DNA of 64,000 nt from assembly GCA_902775565.1 (NCBI GenBank), contig CACYMP010000002.1, positions 124,001 to 188,000 of the forward strand, in the 5' to 3' direction. The notes under the pieces were generated by a model. That model searched no databases and was not told the origin of the DNA. It saw only the letters and a list, made by a program, of their open reading frames with translations. The position numbers and the translations under genes were made by a program. Origin of the DNA: Oscillospiraceae bacterium. GTDB taxonomy: Bacteria; Bacillota; Clostridia; Saccharofermentanales; Saccharofermentanaceae. Shown here piece after piece: positions 33,517-42,590 of the stretch. Positions within the stretch are counted from its first letter, which is position 1; the number at the start of each line of letters is the position of its first letter.

Positions 33517-36500
33517 TCACTCAGACCTCAGCGCCGTGACAGGATCCTGCTTTGACGCGGTCTTTGAAGGGATGATGCCTCCGATGAGCGTAAGGATAAC
33601 GCTTAAGAAAACGAGCGCTATACCCGCAAGCGGCGGAAGGGCGGCGCTTACGGCTTCAGTCTCGCCGATCTTATGTATGAGGTAGTTGCCGGGTATAAGC
33701 AGTATCAAAGAGATGCCGACGCCAAGGAGTCCGGCCAGGAAGCCCGTGATGATGGTCTCGGCATTGAATACCTGCGCGACGTTCATCTTAGATGCACCCA
33801 TGGCACGCAGGATACCTATCTCTTTGCGCCTCTCAAGAACGCTGATATATGTGATGACGCCGATCATGATCGATGATACGACGAGCGAGATCGCAACGAA
33901 CGCGATGAGGACATAGGAGATGGTGTTGATTATCTTTGTGACCGACTTCATCAGCGCTCCAACGATATCCGTATAAGTAATGGACTTGTCTTCATCCTTG
34001 GCTTCTTCGGCGGCCTTGTTGTAATCCTCGATTATCCTGACTATCTTGTCCTTGCTCTCGAAATCCTTGGGGTAAATGGTTATCGAGCTCAGGTCATCCG
34101 CTTTGCAGTAGCCGAAAGATGTGAGATTGGCGTCAGCTGACGTCTTGTTGCCGCCCATCATCTCGGCCATGAACGACTCCATCTGCGACTGGTCCATGTT
34201 CATCTTGAAAGCGCCCGCTATCGCGTCCTGGTCAACGATCAGGGCGCCGCCGATATTGGAGAACGTGTCCTTGAGCGCATTCGCGACATTCTTTCCGATC
34301 TGCAGCGCAACCTTCTTGAAGATCTTCTTCATCGCGCCGCCGATCTGTGTGCCCATCGACTGCGACATCGAATTGACGTTCTTTGATACCTGCTTCATTA
34401 TGCTGTCGGTATTTACCGCCTTCATCGCGCCGTTGGTGATGAGCTTGGAACCCTCTTTCGAGCTTGCGTAGGCAGCGAAAGACTTGGCAAGGAGTGACGG
34501 GTCCGGTGCGTTATGCTCTTTCGCATATTTCTGGTATCCGTTCATCAGAGCCTTAACAAACGCGGACATCTGCTTATCGGAGATCTTTACGTTGCCGATT
34601 ATCTCATCCGTCACGGCATTGAACTGTTTCTGCGCGAGCTTCCTGCCCTCATCGGTGTTCAGATACTGTGACATATACTGTGTAAGGTTGCCTGATGAGA
34701 GGTCTAATCCCTGCTTTGCGGCATACTCCGCAAATCCGTCCATGATGGCGGTCTCAGCCTTCTTGACGGCCTTCTGCGATACATCGCCGACGCTGTCCTT
34801 GATTATCTTTGTTATCTGCTCGCGGATCAGCGCCTTGCCTTCGGAAGAGTTCATATAGGCGTTGAAAGCGTCAGGCATTTTCGCGTAATCGGTCTTAGGA
34901 TCCTTTGCTGCATAAGCAAGATATCCGTTCATTACATTGGTAACGAGCTTGCCGAGTTCATCGTAATTTATATCGAGCTTAACGTTCTTGAGGAGCTTGG
35001 AAATGTCCTTTGAACTCATCTTGGGCATTGCGTTTGCGAGCTCTTTGGAAAAGTCGATCCCGTTAAGGTCTGTAAGCTTGTTCTTGTCGAATTTCAACGC
35101 TTTCTCATCGAACTTGAAGGCGTCCTTCATCTTGTCCTCATCGACCGAGAAAAGCTCTCCCATATCGAAGTCGTCGTTCTCGTCATCGAATCTGACACCG
35201 GTAAGAACGTTGGTCTCACGGTCCTTGAGCTGTGCCTTGACCACAGGTGCCTGCTCAGACTTCTCGCGAAGTTCCTCGATCAGGTTCTTGCCGTAGTAGA
35301 TGCCGGAACTGAGCATCTGGATATCCTCGCCGTCCTTGGGCTGAACGATGCCGACGATCTTCAGGTCGCGCGCATCCTTAAGGACGCCTTTCATGAACTT
35401 GGAGTCCTTTCTCATGTCGGAATAGATGTTGTGTGTCTCATCGTATTTGTAGAACTCAAACGCGGGAACGACCTTGAAGATCTTGTCCATGAACGCGCTG
35501 TAAGGCCATGTGTATTTCTCCTGGTCGGATGTGACAGTCTTTCCGTTTGTGAAATCGTCGATCATCTTATCGAGTTCTTTTCTGTCGCGGAGCCCGAAAA
35601 CATAGATTATGTAATCGCTGACGCTTCCGTTGGAGGAGAGCACGAGCACGGCCTCGTTTGAGTTTTGAGGCCATCTTCCCGTCTTGATATCGTACTGGTT
35701 TACGTAAAGGTCATCGTTTTCGGGGAGCTCGAAAAACACGTTCATCGTATATGCGGATGTAAACATCGAAGACGATGACATGCCCATTGAAGAGAAATCC
35801 TCGTTCGGATTGACCTGTCTGTAGTCGCCGGTCTTGGCCGTATAATCGAAGATCTGGGGCTGGATGGAATACTTGTACTCGATCCCATTCGTGAGGTCAT
35901 AGATCTCGGGCGTATTCTCGTCGAAATGATTCTTGAGCGAGATGAGATCGTTGCTCTTGAACGTCGAAAGGATCTGCGACACGCTCGGGATCTCCGTGAT
36001 CATGCCGGGCTCGGCGGACTTCCACGAATCGGTGTTGACCATCATGAGCTGCATCAAAGACACAGACGAGCTTTCTATCTGTAGCGGATATTGGGACAAT
36101 GTCTTTTTCTCGGTGTCATCTATGTACTTGTTGACGCCGTTCGAAAGAGACATTATCAGTGCGATTCCTATGATGCCGATCGAGCCCGCGAATGCGACTA
36201 ATATAGTCCTCGTCTTCTTTGTCAGGAGGTTGTTGAAGCTAAGCGCAAGAGCCGTGAAAAAGCTCATCGACGCTTTGCCGAGCCGCTTATGCACGGGTGC
36301 TTTGAGCACGGAATCCTCAACCTTATAAGGATCGCTGTCATCAATGATCTTGCCGTCTTTGACCCTTACGATCCTGGTCGCGTACTGTTCGGCGAGTTCG
36401 GGGTTATGCGTGACCATTACAACGAGCCTGTCCTTGGCTACGTTCTTGAGCAGATCCATTACCTGCACGCTGGTATCGGAATCCAGAGCTCCTGTGGGCT

Positions 36501-36999
36501 CGTCCGCAAGAAGGATATCGGGGTCGTTCACGAGCGCTCTGGCGATCGCGACACGCTGCATCTGGCCGCCTGACATCTGGTTCGGCTTCTTGTGGGCCTG
36601 TTCCTTAAGACCGACCTGCTCGAGTGCCGCCAGTGCTTTGGCGCGCTTCTCCTTGCCGTTAAGGCCCGAGATGGTAAGCGCGAGCTCAACGTTCGCGAGA
36701 ACGGTCTGGTGCGGGATGAGGTTATAGCTCTGGAAAACGAAGCCTATAGTGTGGTTTCTGTAGGCATCCCAGTCCCTGTCCCTGTATTTCTTGGTGGATA
36801 CCCCGTTGATGACAAGGTCGCCCGAATCGTAGCGGTCTAAGCCTCCGATGATGTTGAGGAGCGTGGTCTTTCCCGAGCCCGAAGGTCCCAAGATGGCGAC
36901 AAACTCATTGTCACGCAGATTAAGAGACACTCCGTCGAGCGCCTTTTGAACAAGCGAACCTGTCCTGTATTCTTTGCGTATATCTTTGATCTGAAGCAT
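33517..36999 (-). CDS. ABC transporter, fused ATPase and FtsX-type permease with large extracytoplasmic domain
   Basis: A 1160-residue MacB/LolCDE-type fusion. Residues 1-225 are the ATPase: Walker A 'GPSGSGKTT', signature 'MSGGQMQRVAIARAL', Walker B 'ILLADEPTGALD'. A first membrane helix is at about 262-290. Residues 295-1015 are extracytoplasmic and hold three tandem helical repeats of about 65 residues (near 689, 751 and 816). Three membrane helices at about 1020-1140 form the FtsX core ('RRKEIGILRAMGASK'). Such exporters move peptides or lipids or act as mechanotransducers. The direction and substrate are unknown. No partner sensor kinase is nearby. Confidence 0.9.
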   Translation of the reverse strand: MLQIKDIRKEYRTGSLVQKALDGVSLNLRDNEFVAILGPSGSGKTTLLNIIGGLDRYDSGDLVINGVSTKKYRDRDWDAYRNHTIGFVFQSYNLIPHQTVLANVELALTISGLNGKEKRAKALAALEQVGLKEQAHKKPNQMSGGQMQRVAIARALVNDPDILLADEPTGALDSDTSVQVMDLLKNVAKDRLVVMVTHNPELAEQYATRIVRVKDGKIIDDSDPYKVEDSVLKAPVHKRLGKASMSFFTALALSFNNLLTKKTRTILVAFAGSIGIIGIALIMSLSNGVNKYIDDTEKKTLSQYPLQIESSSVSLMQLMMVNTDSWKSAEPGMITEIPSVSQILSTFKSNDLISLKNHFDENTPEIYDLTNGIEYKYSIQPQIFDYTAKTGDYRQVNPNEDFSSMGMSSSSMFTSAYTMNVFFELPENDDLYVNQYDIKTGRWPQNSNEAVLVLSSNGSVSDYIIYVFGLRDRKELDKMIDDFTNGKTVTSDQEKYTWPYSAFMDKIFKVVPAFEFYKYDETHNIYSDMRKDSKFMKGVLKDARDLKIVGIVQPKDGEDIQMLSSGIYYGKNLIEELREKSEQAPVVKAQLKDRETNVLTGVRFDDENDDFDMGELFSVDEDKMKDAFKFDEKALKFDKNKLTDLNGIDFSKELANAMPKMSSKDISKLLKNVKLDINYDELGKLVTNVMNGYLAYAAKDPKTDYAKMPDAFNAYMNSSEGKALIREQITKIIKDSVGDVSQKAVKKAETAIMDGFAEYAAKQGLDLSSGNLTQYMSQYLNTDEGRKLAQKQFNAVTDEIIGNVKISDKQMSAFVKALMNGYQKYAKEHNAPDPSLLAKSFAAYASSKEGSKLITNGAMKAVNTDSIMKQVSKNVNSMSQSMGTQIGGAMKKIFKKVALQIGKNVANALKDTFSNIGGALIVDQDAIAGAFKMNMDQSQMESFMAEMMGGNKTSADANLTSFGYCKADDLSSITIYPKDFESKDKIVRIIEDYNKAAEEAKDEDKSITYTDIVGALMKSVTKIINTISYVLIAFVAISLVVSSIMIGVITYISVLERRKEIGILRAMGASKMNVAQVFNAETIITGFLAGLLGVGISLILLIPGNYLIHKIGETEAVSAALPPLAGIALVFLSVILTLIGGIIPSKTASKQDPVTALRSE

Positions 37000-37083
37000 G
37001 ATCCGTCTCCGGAAGTTTCCTATATAGATCTATCCCGAAATAGATTATACACGCGAAAATAAACAGGTGTTTATTAAATAATG

Positions 37084-37773
37084 CTAATTTTTCTGCGTTT
37101 CTGTCTTAATCGTTTCAGCTTTATTGATAGTCCTGGAATGGACGCGCCTTGTCTTGGGCTTCGCGTTCTGCTGCTTTTGTTCGGACTTTTGCTCAGGTTT
37201 CTGCTCCGTTTTCTGCCCGTTCTTTTCGGCAGGGGCAGAATCAGGCTTCCTTGAAAGAGTTTTTTTGCGGGGCTTTTGAGCCGGAGCCGCCTTTGGCTGC
37301 TCTTCGTCCTTTTGGGCAGGCTGGGACTTAACCTTTTCGTCTCCTGTCTTCTGCTGCGGCTTGGACTGTTTCTGCCTCTCGCCGCAGAAATTGCCGTTCT
37401 CGGCATCCTTTATGGAGACTGCCCTGTAAACGTTATTGAATCCGCGCTTTTTGATCTGAGTGATCGCGGGATCGTAGCCGTGATCCGCCGATATGATGAT
37501 AAACTTGGGAACCGGCGTCATGCCCGCCCTTTTCGTGCAGTCGATAGTCAGGTCGGCCAAAAGCTGAAAATCCAGAGCGTTCTTCGTTCCGGTAACTACA
37601 TCTTCGATGGCGACAGTCGGCTTGGCGTTCATGAGCGTCTTGATGTCATTGAACTTCATCTGGTCGGATCCGCCCTTCGCGAAGATCTTCACGGTATCGC
37701 CCAAGGGCAGTGTATCAATGCCCTTGAGGCCCGCGGTCTTCACGTTCTCGAAATCGATGTAGTAATAGTTCAT
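37084..37773 (-). CDS. NYN/PIN-like nuclease-domain protein with charged tail
   Basis: A 229-residue protein. Residues 1-130 form a PIN-like (NYN) fold with the expected acidic residues: 'YYYIDFENVKT' (Asp7, Glu9), 'NALDFQLLADL' (about residue 66) and 'IISADHGYDPAI' (about 95), which suggests metal-dependent RNase activity. Residues 135-229 are a disordered Lys/Gln/Pro-rich tail, likely to bind nucleic acid. It lies 7 bp after the SseB-like gene, so the two are cotranscribed. Together with its tail it resembles uncharacterised clostridial PIN-domain proteins. Confidence 0.75.
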   Translation of the reverse strand: MNYYYIDFENVKTAGLKGIDTLPLGDTVKIFAKGGSDQMKFNDIKTLMNAKPTVAIEDVVTGTKNALDFQLLADLTIDCTKRAGMTPVPKFIIISADHGYDPAITQIKKRGFNNVYRAVSIKDAENGNFCGERQKQSKPQQKTGDEKVKSQPAQKDEEQPKAAPAQKPRKKTLSRKPDSAPAEKNGQKTEQKPEQKSEQKQQNAKPKTRRVHSRTINKAETIKTETQKN

Positions 37774-37780
37774 GCTTACC

Positions 37781-39181
37781 TCACCAAGACAGCTTGTTGT
37801 AAGTCCAGGGGTACCTCATAAAGAATTCCGAAGTGAACTTCTCCTTGTCGTAAGGACGGCACTCGATTCTCCTGACAGTCTTCAGCAAGGGCCTTACCGC
37901 CCTTTCGATGTTCTTGCTGTTCATATCGTACTTTTCCTTGGGGCAGTCGATGATGACGACGTAAGCCTTCTCGTTGGGATCGTCAGCAGCGACGATCATG
38001 ACGATGCACATCTTGGCGATGTCGGCATGTGTATCGCCGAATTTCTTAACCGCCGCCTCAACGAGGTTATATTCGGCACCCGGAATGGGGCTGGTGACGT
38101 TATATTCTCTTACTCTCTGCGCAGGCTGTTCGGGTGTATCCTTGGGAACGAATTTCTCCGCCATCTTGCTCTCGCCGAAAAGCGCATGGAACTGGACGGT
38201 CTTTGTCGCCGTGGTCAGAGCCTGCTTGGGGAGCGCGAAAATGACAGGGCCCATGGGATCGACCACGCATCCGCCGTGAAGGTCGTCTCTTGCGATGCTG
38301 CAGAGCTGTGCGAAATCCATCTTGATGGCGCTGTTGAATCCGCCTGTTTTCGCGAGCACACCCTTATGCTTCTCAAAAGCCTGGAAACTCGAGAATGCGG
38401 GAAGCATGGGAAGGTCTCCCGAATTCTCGGAACGCATGCCGGCGAAAGTGACCTTTCTCTGGCTGCCCGAACCGCCGGAGACTTTGGCAGGGATAGCGAA
38501 TTCCGTCGTCATGGCGGCATTCATAAGCTGTCCGATGAACTCCTGCTCATCCTGATATCTGGAGAATTCGCAGAGCATCGCAGGGAGACGGATGCCGTCG
38601 GATCTGCCCTCTTCCTCGGGAAGATTGGTCAGGATCGAATAAGTCATGACCCTTGCCTCATTCTGCTCGTCAGGGGAAGCCGCATCCTTGAAATCGCCCT
38701 TGGAAAGCTCGATCTCGACTCTCTCGTCAGATGCTTCGTCGATCATCACGCGGTCATCGTTCCAGATGGCGTTTACGGTAACTTTGTTGAGTGAATCAAG
38801 ACCTGACAGGACCTGGATCTCCATGCCCTTGCTTATCTTTCCGCGGAGGATTCCGGTAACGATCTCATCGCCTTCGATGACGGGCTCTGTCGTATAGACA
38901 TTGGCTTCGACCATCATGAAGAAACGCTGCTCTCCCGTCCTTGCGGGGAACATCTGCAGAACGTCAGCGGCTGCGGTGGCAGACTTTTCCATGTCTGCCG
39001 CGATCTTGCTCTTGTATTTCTCCTGCTCGGCCTCGCGTGCCGCGTTCCTGGCCTTGCGTTCCTCTTCTTCCTCCTGGCGTGCCTGGAGGATTATATCCAT
39101 CTCCTTGGAACCGGAAGACGCTTCAGCGTTCTGTTCCGCGGGTTTATTCTCATCTTGCTTTTTCTTTCCGAAAAGTGCCAT
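37781..39181 (-). CDS. SseB-like protein with N-terminal coiled coil and EF-Tu-domain-2-like barrel
   Basis: A 466-residue cytoplasmic protein. Residues 25-75 are a charged coiled coil ('ARQEEEEERKARNAAREAEQ'). Residues about 85-150 resemble the translation-factor beta-barrel (EF-Tu domain 2): 'MMVEANVYTTEPVIEGDEIVTG' onward. Residues about 215-320 match the SseB N-terminal domain ('QEFIGQLMNAAM', 'GPVIFALPKQAL') and 345-466 its C-terminal domain. SseB was named for enhanced serine sensitivity and its exact role is unknown. AAAGGGG precedes the ATG. It is cotranscribed with the NYN gene. Confidence 0.65.
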   Translation of the reverse strand: MALFGKKKQDENKPAEQNAEASSGSKEMDIILQARQEEEEERKARNAAREAEQEKYKSKIAADMEKSATAAADVLQMFPARTGEQRFFMMVEANVYTTEPVIEGDEIVTGILRGKISKGMEIQVLSGLDSLNKVTVNAIWNDDRVMIDEASDERVEIELSKGDFKDAASPDEQNEARVMTYSILTNLPEEEGRSDGIRLPAMLCEFSRYQDEQEFIGQLMNAAMTTEFAIPAKVSGGSGSQRKVTFAGMRSENSGDLPMLPAFSSFQAFEKHKGVLAKTGGFNSAIKMDFAQLCSIARDDLHGGCVVDPMGPVIFALPKQALTTATKTVQFHALFGESKMAEKFVPKDTPEQPAQRVREYNVTSPIPGAEYNLVEAAVKKFGDTHADIAKMCIVMIVAADDPNEKAYVVIIDCPKEKYDMNSKNIERAVRPLLKTVRRIECRPYDKEKFTSEFFMRYPWTYNKLSW

Positions 39182-39239
39182 TAATCAGGTCCCCTTTATT
39201 TAAAATCAAGAAAGATTATAACACGGCACGCCTGTTTTG

Positions 39240-40817
39240 CTACCAGGTCGGCTCGACAATGACCGCTGCGCCTTTGACATAGGTCCAGAGGATCGCGTAA
39301 TAAGCGGCCGACATGACGAAGAATGCGATGCAAAGAAGTCTTAATCCCTTGCCGGGAAGCTTTTCGCAGGGCTTTGATCCCGACAGCAGCGCTATTGCGA
39401 AGACGCCTGTCAGCAGGGCCGGGAAATCGTATCTGAAATCCTGTGAGCATATTGCAGGATATTTAAGCGAGAATACTATTGTCGAGACTATCTCCGCGAC
39501 GAAAAGGATCACGAGCGCTATCTCTTCTGTCACCGATCCCCGTTTCCTGATCGTTACCAGAAGATAAATGATGCCCGCAAACGAAAGGAATATCAGTGCC
39601 AGCGTTATAAGGAGCAGGAAATAACCCGTCAGCGTCATCAGCATGTCATCACGGCAGTTCTCATATTCGAAAAGCATCGTCTTGACCTGCGTGATGAAGA
39701 TGTTGTAGTCCTGCTCGCCGTCAGAACCCATGTTGGTGAAATAATCCTCTATCGGGAATCCGTAAAACCCGAAAAGCCTTTCTTTCACGGTGAACCTGCT
39801 GATGTCCATGTGCTTGATATCCAGCTTTAACACATAACCCAACGGCGTGTTGTACCTGATGAGGTTTCTTATCGAATACCAAAGTCCCAAAGGCGCCGCG
39901 ATCACTCCGAAAGAGGCAAGCTGACCAAACGTCTTAAGGCCCTTTTTCGCCCTGATGTCCTTTATAAACTTTGCGATGAACAGGAAGCCCATCGGGAATG
40001 CGATAAGTCCGACCGAGAGCTTTGTCATCATTCCGAAGCCCGTGAACAGCGCCGAGATTATTATGTCCTTCGTCTTCCCTTCCCCATACCATTTGAAGCC
40101 GTAGTAAAAGGCTCCGAAAAACAGCATGAGCGACAGTATGTCATTGTTGACCGAGCCCGCGAAAAGCGTAATTGAGGGAAATGCCGCAAGGATCAGCGCC
40201 GCGTTTACCAGGCCCTTTCCTTTGATCCCCAAAAGCCTCAGCATCCTGAACATGTAATACTGGCAGCCGAATGAATAAAGCAATGTCAATGTCTGAAGAC
40301 TCTCATAGTTGTGCGTTCCGGAAGGCAGGAACAATTCATACACCTTAAGGAACATCGCGCAGACGAAATGATGGAACGGCGGATGGTAGAACTGGCCGTG
40401 CTTTGTAACGTCAAAATCGGGAAGGCTTAAGTGGTCCCTGATGTAGATGATATAGTCGGCATGACTGAATATGCGTCCGGTGTACCCGTCCCTGAAATCA
40501 GCGACGTCGTTCTGCCTTGCCGTCACATCCGTATAGAGGATATAGCAGAGCCTTAGCCAGAATCCCGCCGTGAAAAGCAGCAGTATCAGCACGTCGTCGG
40601 TCAGTCTGCCCTTTGCCCTGAGTATGATCCCGGCAGTCAATATGACCGCAAATCCGGCGAGCATGATGGCAAAAGTCACATGATTATTCCCGATCTGATT
40701 ACCCGTCAAAGCAAGCATCAGAACGGCTGTTACTGCTGCGGGAATGCCCGGAAAACGTCTGAGAAAACCAACAGCCGGATTGCCGGAAGAGGTCGGGGTA
40801 ATGCGCTTTTCGCCCAT
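39240..40817 (-). CDS. Polytopic glycosyltransferase (GT39/ArnT-PMT-like)
   Basis: A 525-residue membrane protein with about 11 to 12 hydrophobic segments. A conserved acidic first loop ('RQNDVADFRDGYTG', about residues 90-103) and 'FYHPPFHHFVCAMF' resemble the donor-binding and active-site loops of lipid-linked-sugar-dependent GT-C glycosyltransferases. I choose ATG 40817, which has AAAGG upstream; the longer frame starts at a TTG inside a likely -10 box. The acceptor is unknown. It is monocistronic and divergent from the gene at 40971. Confidence 0.75.
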   Translation of the reverse strand: MGEKRITPTSSGNPAVGFLRRFPGIPAAVTAVLMLALTGNQIGNNHVTFAIMLAGFAVILTAGIILRAKGRLTDDVLILLLFTAGFWLRLCYILYTDVTARQNDVADFRDGYTGRIFSHADYIIYIRDHLSLPDFDVTKHGQFYHPPFHHFVCAMFLKVYELFLPSGTHNYESLQTLTLLYSFGCQYYMFRMLRLLGIKGKGLVNAALILAAFPSITLFAGSVNNDILSLMLFFGAFYYGFKWYGEGKTKDIIISALFTGFGMMTKLSVGLIAFPMGFLFIAKFIKDIRAKKGLKTFGQLASFGVIAAPLGLWYSIRNLIRYNTPLGYVLKLDIKHMDISRFTVKERLFGFYGFPIEDYFTNMGSDGEQDYNIFITQVKTMLFEYENCRDDMLMTLTGYFLLLITLALIFLSFAGIIYLLVTIRKRGSVTEEIALVILFVAEIVSTIVFSLKYPAICSQDFRYDFPALLTGVFAIALLSGSKPCEKLPGKGLRLLCIAFFVMSAAYYAILWTYVKGAAVIVEPTW

Positions 40818-40921
40818 CAGAAAATGCCTTTCAGGAAAAGATAATAAGATAATAACTGTGTCCCATACTGTTTTCAATATACCCTAAAAGCGTCCGTCTC
40901 TTTCAAAGAAGAACGGATTTC

Positions 40922-40930
40922 TGATATAAT
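40922..40930 (+). promoter_or_regulatory. Extended -10 promoter of the gene at 40971
   Basis: TGATATAAT (TATAAT at 40925-40930) with no clear -35. The leader is about 34 bases and contains GGGGAG just before the ATG. Confidence 0.55.
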
Positions 40931-40970
40931 TTTTTTGACTTTCAGGATCATCTTTTCGGGGAGAATAACT

Positions 40971-42467
40971 ATGAAAAAGAAGTCAGTCATAGCTGGAGCA
41001 ATAGCAGCCGGCCTTTTCCTTTGCATTATCATCTTATGCATATGCGCGTCCGGTAATCCGAGGAATATCGTCAGAGGCGCGCTTGCCAACACCGCCAACG
41101 ACATATCGGGGATCTATCTCGCCGACTATGCAAACAAGCTCGCAAACGGCGGATCCGTCACGGTTACATGCAATCTGGAACCCGTTTCCGGCAAGAATGC
41201 CGATGCCGAATTTAAGGTTTATACCGACTTGACCCGCATGCGTTTTGCCGCTCTGGGAAAGATAAAGGAAGGCAAGACGGTCCAGGCCGAATTCACCGGC
41301 GCTTTCAACGGCAACGAGATGAGCCTCGACTTCCCCAAAGTCTCCAAAAAGCCTTACGGCGTTTCTTTTAAGAACCTTTCCGCAAATCTCCCGAGATCAG
41401 TCTTCAACCCCGAGACAGGCGATGAGGAGCTTAAGCTCGATAAAAACGTTTACGAGTATCTGACAAAGTTCTATAAGACGGTCTCCGCCGACAAGAACCT
41501 TGCAAACGAGAGCAAAAAGCTCTCCCGCGACTATGAACTCCGCCTGGTAAACGCCCTCCTCGACAACGCGCGCGTCTCAACAAGCTCGGACAAGATCACG
41601 GCAGGCGGCCAGCAGCTTAACTGCACCGTGGTCACGCTTGATTTCGACAGGAAGTCACTGGTCAACGCCGTCTCCGATCTCGTGACCTACGCAAAGCACG
41701 ACAAGAGGCTGGAAGCATACCTTCTCAAGGTCTATTCCAATTACGATTACGGCATCAAAGACGCCGACGACATGGTCGACGATTTCTATGACGGCCTCGA
41801 TGCTTTCAAGCGCGCGGTCAAGAACTACGACGGAGACATGACCGTCTGGTTCTACATTACCAAGTCAGGCAAGCGTATCGCCAAAGTAGACATCGATACC
41901 GACGGCAAGAACGCAAGGGGCACCAGGATCGCCTATGAGATAAGCTTAGAGCTCGGCAAGAACGTAAAAAATTCCGAGGAGATCTCCCTTACAGTTGACG
42001 ATTCATCCGGCAATTCCACGGACATCAGATATTCCGTAAGACAGAACGACAAACAGGCTTACAAGGCATCAGCTTCGGTCACTCAGACCAGGAAGAACGG
42101 CAGAAAAGTGATCGATAAGGGCATCTCTTTCAAGTGGGACAAGAAAGCCGGCGGATATACCCTCTCATGCCACGATAACAATAAGATCGTAAATCTTGAA
42201 GGCAAGCTCACCATGAAGGGCGACGCCTATGTCTTCACGTTCGATAATATCGAGAGATACAAGAACACCAAAAAGATCGAAGAAAGCTTTGACAAGGAGC
42301 TTCCGGGTTACGGGCTTAAGGTGACCTTCGACAAGACAGACAGGGCACCCAATACCTCAAGGTACGTCGAGCTCACGAAAATGTCCGCCGAGGACTTCAA
42401 GACATTAAGGGCCGACACAAAGAAAGCCGTAGCCGAGATCAAAGATACCTGGTTTACAAAGCACTGA
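40971..42467 (+). CDS. Membrane-anchored extracytoplasmic protein of unknown function
   Basis: A 498-residue protein with an N-terminal hydrophobic helix 'AGAIAAGLFLCIIILCICAS' (about residues 8-27) and a large soluble domain of about 470 residues outside the cell. The domain is rich in Lys, Asp and beta-strands and contains many 'DxDxK' turns. It resembles uncharacterised clostridial surface proteins, and I cannot give a family with confidence. The start at ATG 40971 is supported by GGGGAG; the frame is open further upstream only from a TTG. A hairpin at 42493 follows the stop. Confidence 0.7.
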   Translation: MKKKSVIAGAIAAGLFLCIIILCICASGNPRNIVRGALANTANDISGIYLADYANKLANGGSVTVTCNLEPVSGKNADAEFKVYTDLTRMRFAALGKIKEGKTVQAEFTGAFNGNEMSLDFPKVSKKPYGVSFKNLSANLPRSVFNPETGDEELKLDKNVYEYLTKFYKTVSADKNLANESKKLSRDYELRLVNALLDNARVSTSSDKITAGGQQLNCTVVTLDFDRKSLVNAVSDLVTYAKHDKRLEAYLLKVYSNYDYGIKDADDMVDDFYDGLDAFKRAVKNYDGDMTVWFYITKSGKRIAKVDIDTDGKNARGTRIAYEISLELGKNVKNSEEISLTVDDSSGNSTDIRYSVRQNDKQAYKASASVTQTRKNGRKVIDKGISFKWDKKAGGYTLSCHDNNKIVNLEGKLTMKGDAYVFTFDNIERYKNTKKIEESFDKELPGYGLKVTFDKTDRAPNTSRYVELTKMSAEDFKTLRADTKKAVAEIKDTWFTKH

Positions 42468-42492
42468 CGGCAATCAGACAAAAAACAGATGA

Positions 42493-42522
42493 AACATCAC
42501 TTTGCAATTGCAAGGTGATGTT
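42493..42522 (+). terminator. Hairpin downstream of the 40971 gene, overlapping the pnt promoter
   Basis: AACATCACTTTGCA (42493-42506) pairs with TGCAAGGTGATGTT (42509-42522) with one wobble and a 2-base loop, followed by TTATAATTTATT. It probably ends the upstream transcript. The -35 of the pnt promoter lies inside it. Confidence 0.65.
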
Positions 42523-42529
42523 TTATAAT
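42502..42529 (+). promoter_or_regulatory. Promoter of pntAA-pntAB-pntB
   Basis: TTGCAA (42502-42507), a 16-bp spacer and TATAAT (42524-42529). The leader (about 55 bases) contains a GCCTAAA...TTTAGGC inverted repeat at 42536-42564 and a GAGGGG ribosome site. Confidence 0.6.
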
Positions 42530-42590
42530 TTATTCGCCTAAAGAGTTCAATTTATTATTTAGGCAATTTCAATCAAGAGGGGTTATTCAA

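Noticed and set aside
40818..40877. Longer N-terminus of the GT39-like protein from a TTG at 40877
   Set aside because: The TTG lies in a TATATT promoter-like box without a ribosome site, and the extra 20 residues are not typical. The ATG at 40817 has AAAGG upstream.
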